NCBI RefSeq assembly: GCF_000003605.2
Contig: NW_003139317.1
Span: forward strand, 303,350 to 320,135
Length of the DNA: 16,786 nt
Origin: Saccoglossus kowalevskii
Taxonomy: Eukaryota > Hemichordata > Enteropneusta > Harrimaniidae
Direction of reading: 5' to 3'
Shown: positions 9,432-16,786 of the stretch, piece by piece
Layout of the letters: each line of letters begins with the position of its first letter
How positions within the stretch are numbered: the first letter of the stretch is position 1
Notes under the pieces: generated by a model
Seen by the model: only the letters and a program-made list of their open reading frames with translations
Databases searched by the model: none
What the model was told of the DNA's origin: nothing
Position numbers and translations under genes: made by a program

Positions 9432-9613
9432 TACATACCAACTTAGAAAATTTGACTTAATGCATCAATTAACAGAATTTTAATTTAGCTTAAGTGCCAA
9501 TAATCTCATTATGAAGATATACTCTTGACATCTTGAATTAGCGAAATCGTGGATTATCAGTAGCTAAATTAGCTGAAATTACATGGTAGCTAAAAAGACA
9601 CGTTTTACAGTAT
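9407..9613. mobile_element. Degenerate MITE-like element related to 3390-3565
   Basis: ATACTGTAAAAC (9407-9418) and its complement GTTTTACAGTAT (9602-9613) bound about 207 bp. The right end (GCTAAAA...TTTTACAGTAT) and left end (ATACTGTAAAAcACTTT) resemble the corresponding ends of the element at 3390-3565, so the two probably belong to one family. The left end also occurs at 9323-9334 because of the 84-bp duplication. Confidence 0.55.
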
Positions 9614-10137
9614 GTACATGCTATTGTGATTTACGTTTTTGGAAATGGTTGGTTGGGAATGTCGATGCATTTGATTGGTTAAATAATACTACATGCATGC
9701 CATGTGGTGAACAATTGTGGACAATTTAAACACATTTACTATTAAACAGGAGCTTTATCGTATCTTTTAATTGCTTTTGATATGTATATAAGTGCTTAAT
9801 ACATTTTAAAATCTTCAATCATTTCAAATGTGTGTGTGTGTTTTTTTTGCCTTGTCTGTAACTCTCGCTGGTTTGCACTTACCACGGTTATAAGTCCCTA
9901 TATACTTTTGAGATTTGTAAACCAGAAAGATAATAATTGCAATTGTCATTGCAACAACTATATTAAACTACTTAAGTTGTGAGACCAGCTTATTTCCTTT
10001 CCAGGTCTGTCATCGGTAACTTTTAAAAAGTAGCTAGCCCAAGAATAATTCTTTGCATTCTGTTGCATGGGAAGCTAACTGCTCAAAAGTATTGGTCTTT
10101 TGTTTATAGATTTAGAAGAGTTTTGCCTTGTATAAAA

Positions 10138-10143
10138 AATAAA
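10138..10143 (+). terminator. Distal poly(A) signal AATAAA
   Basis: A canonical AATAAA about 1.3 kb after the UBE3C stop, with GT-rich sequence at about 10190-10206 (GCGTGTTTGTGTCGTG). The spacing is rather long for a single cleavage site, so this is an alternative to the proximal site and not certain. Confidence 0.4.
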
Positions 10144-10206
10144 TTGATTCATTCATGATCATCTGATGGTAATACAGTGTACTTAAGAGGGCGTGTTTGT
10201 GTCGTG

Positions 10207-12497
10207 ACGAATGCATCAGAGTTTATTTTGAACGCTGGAACAGAGTGTGACTAACCCCAGCTACTGGTAGTTTTAAACTGGCTTTATTCAACATTTTTAC
10301 ACAGATTTGATTTGAGTTTGTAATTCATTTATCAAATACAAGCATGCCCTAATAGGAGCCAGAATTATTTTCTGCAAATGTTGGTGGAGGAGAAGAAGCT
10401 TGTGCAGATTGTGATTTTGAAATGCACTGATGCAACAATTTTAAGAAAAACATTACAAAAAAGTGCTTTCTGGTAGGATTTTTTCAACTAACTGACCCGC
10501 TTATCCAGTTCAGACTTTACATGACTTTCAGCAGCTTAAAAAAAAAAGGAGTGCATTTGGAATATGGTGTCCAGTTGGAAGGGAAGTAAAGTTGTATGTC
10601 TTGTGTGCTGTTACTGTTCTCAATGCACATAAAACGTTCACAGCATCTTCGGCATAAGGTTGAGTGTAAACTGCGAAAAACACTAAACCTGTTGAAAAAA
10701 ACACTAAATCTGACAATGAAGTTGATTTTTCACCCCCATTATATGCAATTAACTCTGAGCAGCTTGCTATGTGGGGATAACATATTGTGTAATTCATTTT
10801 ACATACTGGTAATATAGTTTTTTTTTTTAAGGAAGCTGATACCAATCTTCTAGTTGTGACAATTTTTTATGATAATATTTCAGGCTGTGTCAGTTTACCG
10901 TTACTATGGTTTGGGTAGTTAAGTGAGGGTGCAGACTGCAGTGAATATAAAGCGGTTACTGTTAAAATAAAAAATATCATACAATATTGAAATTGAAAAT
11001 GAGGTTCAGTATGAGCGTTAAAGTATGAAATGATAATAAGGTGAACATATTTTTATTGTAGTAGAAGTGTGGGTAGATGTATTGTCGTGTTGTACATGTG
11101 TTATCTTAAATTTTAAGACAGTAGGTAATGCGAGGAAAAGATGAGAATTATTCAACGATTGAAAAAAGTGTATGTGATGCCTAATTTTTCTTTTTTCGAT
11201 TTTGAATTCCCAGTTTGTCTATCGCCACTCCGAGGTCATTGGCTGTATGCACGCCCTCTATTAACGATTCTAAGTTCTTTGTCAGTTTATGCCAACGTAG
11301 CGGGCGTACGTGGTGCGGGTGCGCATGGAACGCGATATAGAGAATCGAAATTAACAGACATACTAGTAGATAGGAACATATTTTTGAACAGTCAATAACA
11401 AACATTTGGCAGACTTTGTCGAGAGTTAATTCACAATAAACTGCATTTTCATTTTCTAATTTTTTTTTATTATAGTAACCTGTCAAGTCAGTTTGAGATT
11501 ATTTCCGTTACGAACTAAAAGTCTCATCATCACAGTCTGGCATCACGGTGCTTGTAAATTTGTGTTTTCGTATTTCCGTATTTCTCTCCGACATAGGAAT
11601 CACTGTGTGTTGTAACAACACTGATTACCTTTCTTTACATATATATTCTTGCACATACTCGGAGAACTATATACAGTAAACAAGTAGGAATTTTCCACGA
11701 ATCAAATATTCAATAAAAAAAATCATTCTCGTAAAATCCGACAAGAGCATATCATCATATTTTTCTTTTTTTTCACAAAATGTAATAGTCATTTCTTGCA
11801 CAATTAATTTTTTGAGGCGTTGTGCAATATATGTCAAATAAACGAGTTTTAAGCGGGATAGCTGCAATTCAGGTAATTCACGAACATCATGAGAGTAGCT
11901 GCCATATTGACTCCAACCATGGTCATACAAACCTCGTGGGGACATGCCCCAACAACAACAAAAAAACAGGAGGAAAATAACTAAAATAGTGAATAGATCA
12001 TTGTTTGCTAAAGCGGAGAGTGATCGGACTGTTTTTTCACGACCATTATGTTACGTTTTTGCTATATTATGGAATTTCTTTTTAATTTTCAAAAAAGTAA
12101 GCAAGTCTAACCGCAAACCGTACGCGAACTCCAGTTCGATACGCGCGAATGACCTATTGTGTAATGCCCCCTTAATCTTATGTTCAAATTGCCTATATAT
12201 TTTCACTGATTTATGGATGTTTGTTTTTTTGCCACAAACTCTTTGAAATTCAACATTAATATTTGAAAGTTTAATAATAGTATTTTTACTGAAATTAAAT
12301 AAATTGGTAACGTAACAAAATTCCCAATGTCAGAAGCCGTGTTGGAATTACCGATGTCATTATAATATTGATTAAAAATATGATTAATAAATTCATGTGG
12401 GATCCCGCATTTTATATATGGAGATTGGATTGCCAATATTAACAGAGGATGTGTGAGATATTTCTCAAGTCACTGTAGTGGGAGTCCCCCTGATACC

Positions 12498-12498
<1 letters not shown>
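10207..12498. other. Intergenic stretch, no supported gene
   Basis: There are only short, unrecognised frames on both strands. Two small islands are richer in CpG than the surroundings (about 11220-11350 and 12110-12160). A 15-20 base direct repeat with core AAAAACACTAAA occurs near 10675-10712. Nothing here supports an exon or RNA gene. Confidence 0.6.

Positions 12499-12554
<56 letters not shown>
12499..12554. repeat. (TA)28 microsatellite
   Basis: An uninterrupted run of 28 TA units. It is likely polymorphic in length and able to form cruciforms. It makes two overlapping minus-strand frames look longer than they are by adding Ile-Tyr repeats. Confidence 0.98.
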
Positions 12555-12558
<4 letters not shown>

Positions 12559-13598
12559 TATATCTTGATTTATAGTTTCGAATACAACGAATAGGTGATT
12601 TTCCGTACAATTGCGAGATCTCGCGAGATGCATGAAAGACGCGCATCGAACGTCTGAGGCAAAAATCGAACGATTTGATTTTGAACTCGAATTTCCTTAT
12701 TTCGTAGCTCACACCGACCGGCCGATCTTCGACAGAGGAATATTGCTTCCGAATACCCTCACTTAATCGAAATTGCCTATCATCAAATGTGGACAGCACA
12801 TTATTAAGCATGGAAATGTCCCCCAAAATACTTCGCGTTTGTCGAATCCCACGCGATGTTTGACGCCACTACGACGCTATGACCTTTGTTTGTCCTGTTT
12901 TTACGTTCGATTTCACGCATAACGCGTGATTCTCACAGTGTACGGAAAATGGCCTATTGGTTTTACCAAAACAAAACACGAATCACTCTAAATTGGTTTA
13001 AATTGTGGGTAGTACACTTGAAACATTGAGAAACAAATGTTTATTTATATCTCATGAGATGAAAAAAAAAATTATCACCCTAGAATCGGAATTTGTTTTA
13101 TTACCGGTATGCTTTGATTTCGACCACATTTGTTGCTAAATAACATTGAATACCCCAACATTTATCAAGTAATATCCCAGAAAGCTTCCCCAATCATTTC
13201 AAGTAAAGTGGGAGCTAGAACATACAAAAATACATTGATGACATAGACAATTTTCGCTAACGTGCCATTAGACAGACTTAGGGGTATAGAGAGGAATTGT
13301 CTTGAGGAGGAAAAGGGGGTTTCGACAAAAGATGTGTTCAACCGAGGTCCGAACGAAGTTGTTACTTGCACACAAGCCCACAAATAATAACATTATTGTG
13401 TACAAGCAGTACATTCACGTGAAACATGTATTACTGAATAATACCGGAAATACATTTACTAGTATGTAGTTCACAACATGTTATTAGTGTTCAAATCAAA
13501 CCAAAATAGCGGTGTTTCTATTACTGTACATGACACTGAATATGTGGACTTTTAGCTATGTGTTGATGATATATTGTCTCCTGTGCTTACACCATCTA
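12555..13598. other. CpG-richer non-coding stretch
   Basis: Bases 12580-12930 contain many more CpG dinucleotides than the neighbouring DNA and include an exact TCTCGCGAGA. A minus-strand frame through 12560-12826 has no ATG at its upstream edge and ends in the TA repeat. A 72-codon minus-strand frame at 13165-13383 is also unrecognised. Neither is supported as a gene. Confidence 0.5.
12619..12628. promoter_or_regulatory. TCTCGCGAGA palindrome
   Basis: An exact copy of the 10-bp palindrome known from vertebrate CpG-island promoters as the BANP binding motif. It lies in the CpG-richer patch just right of the TA microsatellite. Whether this genome uses the motif the same way is unknown. Confidence 0.35.
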
Positions 13599-13617
13599 TT
13601 ACGTCATGTTGACGTCA
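13599..13617. promoter_or_regulatory. Tandem CRE pair
   Basis: TTACGTCA (13599-13606) and a perfect CRE TGACGTCA (13610-13617) are spaced 11 bp centre to centre, one helical turn. This is a typical arrangement for CREB/ATF-type bZIP dimers. Confidence 0.45.
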
Positions 13618-14466
13618 TAGTAACACTTCGTCTCTCTACTGTGTGCGACTAATTCGTAAAAGACTTCAATTTTCTTGTAAAGTTTCTGGTGTTTTTGAAA
13701 CATAATATGACGAGATAATGATTCATAGTACTGTATGCGTTTCTGGTGAACAAAAAAAACAATTGTAATCACTCCCGACGTGATTGAATGCAGTCAACAA
13801 AACGCCGCGTTTGCTATAATCTGATAAAAATGCCATGTATTATATTGTTTTTAAAATACATTTATTATATTTTTGTGTGGGCTTTCGCGATTATCATTTT
13901 TTTTAGAATGCCAACAAATGAATTTAAATAAACGAATATTTATATATATATAAGTAATAATTAAATATATAATTATTTTAAAAATAAAAAATAAATAAAC
14001 TCGATCTAGGGTCTTATTTTAATCGGATTTCAAGTTGTAGCTATTCCCCGATTTCATTGTCGTATAATTGAAATGTTTACAAGTCTGGGATAAATTAATC
14101 CCCGAGGTGAGATGAAAGTTCCGTCAAATCCGATGAGTGTACAATAAACATTCAGGTGTCAATGGACTTCACAATGCAGAAAATACTACGTCACGGTCTT
14201 GACTTACGATGTCGACTTAGACCAGTATTCACGTGGGCCACGGACGACGTAGGGCCGATGTAGTACCAAAATAATGTCATGTTCTGAATATAAAACACAT
14301 AATATTTTATCTTTACAATAGTGACCTTTAGTTTCTTGGATTCCAGCATAATAAGATTGATAATATATGCATTATCAAAAGTACAAAGAGAACTGAAATT
14401 GATATAGGAGCGCCCAACTCTGTGTTTCAACACAATTTTGTTAACGTGAATACACTGATTTTTATA

Positions 14467-14489
14467 CAAAACAAAACAAAACAAAACAA
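14467..14489. repeat. (CAAAA)4.6 short tandem repeat
   Basis: Four perfect CAAAA units plus a partial unit, in otherwise non-coding AT-rich DNA. Confidence 0.95.
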
Positions 14490-15311
14490 TGTTCTGACAT
14501 TAGTGAAGAGGTCTAAAAAATTAAAACATATGAAAACATACTTGAAACAAAATCGATACCCGACCAGGTATATTTACTGCAGTGATATAAAAAAATAATT
14601 TCATCCTCAACCTCAATTTTGGTAATTTTCTGTCACGTGACTCTATCCGTTTCAATCGCAGGTGGTAATATACTTGCACGAAATTAAGCTATGATGGAGC
14701 CTGCTTATTTAGATCATGGAAGGTACTAACGGAGTACTTTCCATGTTTAGATTCACATCGGTTCCCGTGGGTGTCATATCAATTCCTATAAAACCATGTT
14801 TATCTCCTATGAATATCTCTAGCTTTCCCATTCCTGTTTCTGTCACGGTACATCAATTAGTTTATTACGTGTCGAAACCAATACTATTTAATTGTCAAAT
14901 GAAGTTTTGTACGATGAATAATGACACGTGAGAAAACGTCAGCTATGATTGGTCGCAGATGCTAGTTTGTCCAATGTTCTTTTCAAACTTTCTCAACCTC
15001 AGGCTGTAAATTGGAATACACGCTGCCGTACTGCAACAGCGCCCTCTGTAACACCGCCAAAAGAAAAACTAGTACGTTTATTTACTAGTATTCATTCGAA
15101 AAATTGATAATCAAAACGTGTTTAAAGTTAATATGTCAGAGTACAATTAAGTGTAAAATTGGTATTACAAAATTTGATATTTTAGCGGGGTTATATTCGT
15201 CGAATTATGTTTTAATTGTGGCCTATGGCATTTTAAAAAACAAACAAACATATAATTGGTGTTAGGTTAGTGGGCAAATACTGTTGGCTAATAAAAGTCG
15301 GTAATTGTTGA

Positions 15312-15333
15312 ATGGCATCGCGTTCGATGCCAT
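15312..15333. repeat. Perfect 9-bp stem hairpin
   Basis: ATGGCATCG (15312-15320), a CGTT loop and CGATGCCAT (15325-15333). It is not followed by a T-run and there is no nearby gene, so no terminator role is proposed. Confidence 0.9.
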
Positions 15334-15727
15334 AGCGACGTATACACCATGTGTAAAGTCTAAAATATGCGCACATGTCTAGAAAAACGCACGAGTATCA
15401 AATGAATATTAAACACGCTCCACGTGGCCTATTATTGGGTTAGTTAGAAACAAGTTGTCCTATTACTAGTATGCAGTTCTCGAAAGAACCCCTCCCACGA
15501 TTTCCTGGAAAACTTTGACAAAGTTAGAGAGTTGGTCACGTGATCATAAACTTTTGAACGACATATTTTGAATTTATGATTATCGCGTTATAAGACTAAG
15601 TTGTAGGTATGTATGAACATATCCGCATCACAAAAAATGTATTCTCTCCAAAATATTTTCCCGTGTCAAGTTTAGAGCAGTGGCTCCAAGGTTAGTGGCT
15701 CCCAGTCTTCATCCCGGGGTTATGGCC

Positions 15728-15855
15728 TACGTCACTTACCGACCGCAGTTCCAAATAAGGCAAGTGATTTGCATATTATGGGTTAACTGGTCGAGTTGCT
15801 TAGACGAACCAAGGAGCTGTTTCTCGATGTATATAAGAAGAGTTTGAATTCTTCA
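15728..15855 (+). promoter_or_regulatory. Candidate RNA polymerase II promoter (CRE half-site, CArG, octamer, TATA, Inr)
   Basis: In order on the plus strand: TACGTCA (15728-15734), a perfect SRF CArG box CCAAATAAGG (15751-15760), a perfect POU octamer ATTTGCAT (15767-15774), a TATA box TATATAAG (15830-15837) and an initiator-like TCATTTT with A at 15855. The A lies 25 bp after the first base of the TATA box. The spacing and orientation are right for transcription to the right. Each motif alone could be chance; the ordered set followed by a good splice donor is the argument. Confidence 0.55.
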
Positions 15856-15908
15856 TTTTTTACAGTTGTGAATATGACATCGAAGATATAATTCTACGTT
15901 CTGCTCAG
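15855..15908 (+). other. Candidate untranslated first exon of a gene continuing beyond the window
   Basis: It runs from the predicted start at 15855 to the consensus donor CAG|GTGAGT (donor GT at 15909-15910), 54 nt. It holds one ATG, at 15874-15876, opening a 5-codon frame MTSKI that stops at 15889-15891. The exon is therefore 5'UTR and the coding start should lie in a later exon to the right of the window. SRF-driven genes such as actins often have this layout, but nothing here identifies the gene. Confidence 0.45.
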
Positions 15909-16786
15909 GTGAGTAACGATTTTCTTGGGACACAGTCGACCATGGGCGTCCAGTGATTCACAACAGATCCCAGTTCACTGCACTGCACTGTGTTAGCATG
16001 TCCGGTAACAGAATATGGAACTTATACCAAGTTTAATTTACTTCCATGAATACATTGGTACTATTACCTAGATATAGAAATGTGTCACGGTCACTGTGAC
16101 GAATTAGATGCCCAATCACTTGTGATTATGAGTTAAATTTGTCACTTTATAATATCACAGTACATGATTTCACTAAATATCCCAATCTGTTGACACCTCC
16201 GTGGGTTGAAAACATCACCAAGGTCTTTCAACAGAACCAGTGACTAATAATCATCGACACCCACCGTTTCAGGGGCTCGTAAACTTTTCCTTTGACTACG
16301 GGCGTCTTCGTGAGGGGCGAAGCCCTGAGCCGCGAGTAACGTCAGTTACGTTACGTTACGCAACAAAACAGGGACGAGCATCATACGTTAAATTATACCA
16401 AAATACACATATTCTTACGTTATTACTAGTGAAACGTACTAGAATGGCTAAGTTGTTTACGTTGAATATATTTACAAGGAAATTGTTCTATAAAGGGTCA
16501 TTTGTCACTAAGATATAAGTCAATTTTATTTGGAACCACAGTCGGTGTATTTGTGTCGCATCCACCGTAACGTTTGTAATACCTTGGAGCATGGGCGCTT
16601 GCAACAGGATTTATACTATATAGAAATATAACCCTACCCAAGCCTATCTCCCTTAACCATAAATCCTGTTGCAAGCGCCCGTGCCTTGGAGGTAATAAAA
16701 ATACTAACAACAGACAACGTGGCGACATAGGATAGAATGAACATATCTTTGCAATACTAATATTTTTTTAGCTGAATGCATAAAAC
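15909..16786 (+). other. Probable first intron of the right-hand gene
   Basis: No acceptor followed by recognisable coding sequence is seen before the window ends. The stretch contains a GTTACG triplet repeat (16345-16364) and the hAT-like element at 16590-16683. Short frames (16240-16518 plus, 16498-16728 minus) are unrecognised. Confidence 0.4.
16582..16691. mobile_element. hAT-like MITE with 8-bp target duplication
   Basis: CCTTGGAG occurs at 16582-16589 and again at 16684-16691 as direct repeats. Between them, the 94-bp element (16590-16683) starts CATGGGCGCTTGC and ends GCAAGCGCCCGTG. Its inverted ends pair over about 25 bases with one mismatch and leave a loop of about 44 bases. An 8-bp target duplication and a CA..GGCGC-like terminus are typical of hAT elements. 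It has no coding capacity, so it is a non-autonomous copy. Confidence 0.85.

Larger units (their letters stand above)
8817..10165 (+). other. UBE3C: UBE3C 3' untranslated region (extent uncertain)
   Basis: Sequence after the stop codon up to the farther of two usable poly(A) signals. It holds an 84-bp tandem duplication and a second MITE-like pair of ends. If the nearer signal at 8999 is used, the UTR is only about 200 nt and the rest is intergenic. Confidence 0.5.
13416..15542. promoter_or_regulatory. Cluster of six CACGTG E-boxes
   Basis: CACGTG occurs at 13416-13421, 14230-14235, 14634-14639, 14925-14930, 15421-15426 and 15537-15542. The remaining 14.6 kb has only two (587-592 and 9062-9067). 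One site extends to GTCACGTGAC (14632-14641), the exact CLEAR-type motif for MiT/TFE and related bHLH-zip factors. The cluster lies upstream of the candidate promoter at 15.8 kb. Confidence 0.45.
13618..15727. other. Non-coding upstream region
   Basis: No gene is supported. A very AT-rich core lies at about 13900-14000. The stretch carries most of the E-box cluster, a CTCF-like core (15037-15052) and a 9-bp perfect hairpin. It is best read as upstream sequence of the promoter at 15728-15855. Confidence 0.5.

Noticed and set aside
9208-9483. 91-codon plus-strand frame
   Set aside because: It exists only because the 84-bp tandem unit is a multiple of three and happens to lack stops. It lies in the UBE3C 3' region with no family resemblance.
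11667-11945. 92-codon minus-strand frame starting ATGTCCCCACGAGG
   Set aside because: The first 30 codons look more balanced, but the rest is AT-driven and unrecognised. It could be a 5' exon, but no good donor supports that.
12470-12826. 118-codon minus-strand frame
   Set aside because: Its upstream edge is a TTG, its downstream third is Ile-Tyr from the TA microsatellite, and the rest matches nothing I know.
13165-13383. 72-codon minus-strand frame with a hydrophobic C-terminal part
   Set aside because: No recognised domain, no clear splice context and no neighbouring exon. Not enough to call a gene.
1-16786. tRNA, rRNA, CRISPR or prokaryotic operon structure
   Set aside because: No B-box-like GGTTCGAATCC, no cloverleaf, no regularly spaced repeat array and no dense same-strand gene packing was seen.

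Overview
This is a window of an AT-rich animal nuclear genome. The main evidence is the 3' half of a conserved multi-exon gene with textbook GT-AG introns. There are also inverted-repeat DNA transposon remnants, a TA microsatellite and large non-coding stretches. The mix of compact introns, many small inverted-repeat elements and ATACATGTA-type palindromes suggests a marine invertebrate (mollusc or similar). That placement is a guess; the sequence does not fix the species. No bacterial operon, CRISPR array, rRNA or tRNA was seen.

Layout, left to right. Bases 1-735 hold nothing recognisable. Bases 736-2367 (minus strand) are one long coding exon of a membrane-anchored protein with an SGNH-hydrolase-like domain. 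Its apparent start is a TTG lying on a splice acceptor, so its N-terminus is probably in another exon. Bases 2374-4647 are non-coding and contain a short element with perfect 22-bp inverted ends (3390-3565).

Five plus-strand exons (4648-4738, 4966-5064, 5308-5464, 8250-8380, 8646-8816) splice in frame. They encode the last 215 or so residues of the UBE3C-type HECT ubiquitin ligase, including the catalytic cysteine and the terminal GFELS. No earlier UBE3C exon was found anywhere to the left, so the minus-strand SGNH gene probably lies inside a large UBE3C intron. The third exon is preceded by a duplicated copy of its own splice acceptor. The 2.8-kb intron before the fourth exon is almost filled by a 2.46-kb foldback-type element (5681-8141) with a possible 3-bp target duplication.

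After the UBE3C stop, the 3'UTR has a near and a far poly(A) signal and a perfect 84-bp tandem duplication. Bases 10.2-15.7 kb hold no gene I can support. They do contain a (TA)28 tract, an exact TCTCGCGAGA, a tandem CRE pair and a strong local cluster of CACGTG E-boxes. This leads to a well-formed candidate promoter at 15728-15855 (CRE half-site, CArG box, octamer, TATA, initiator). A short untranslated first exon with a good donor (15855-15908) would start a plus-strand gene whose body is beyond the window. The last 0.9 kb would be its first intron and carries a small hAT-like palindromic element with an 8-bp target duplication.

The window does not show a new multi-gene system. The most unusual points are the SGNH-like protein with altered catalytic blocks, its likely nested antisense position, the duplicated splice acceptor in UBE3C, and the regulatory-looking cluster upstream of the right-hand promoter.
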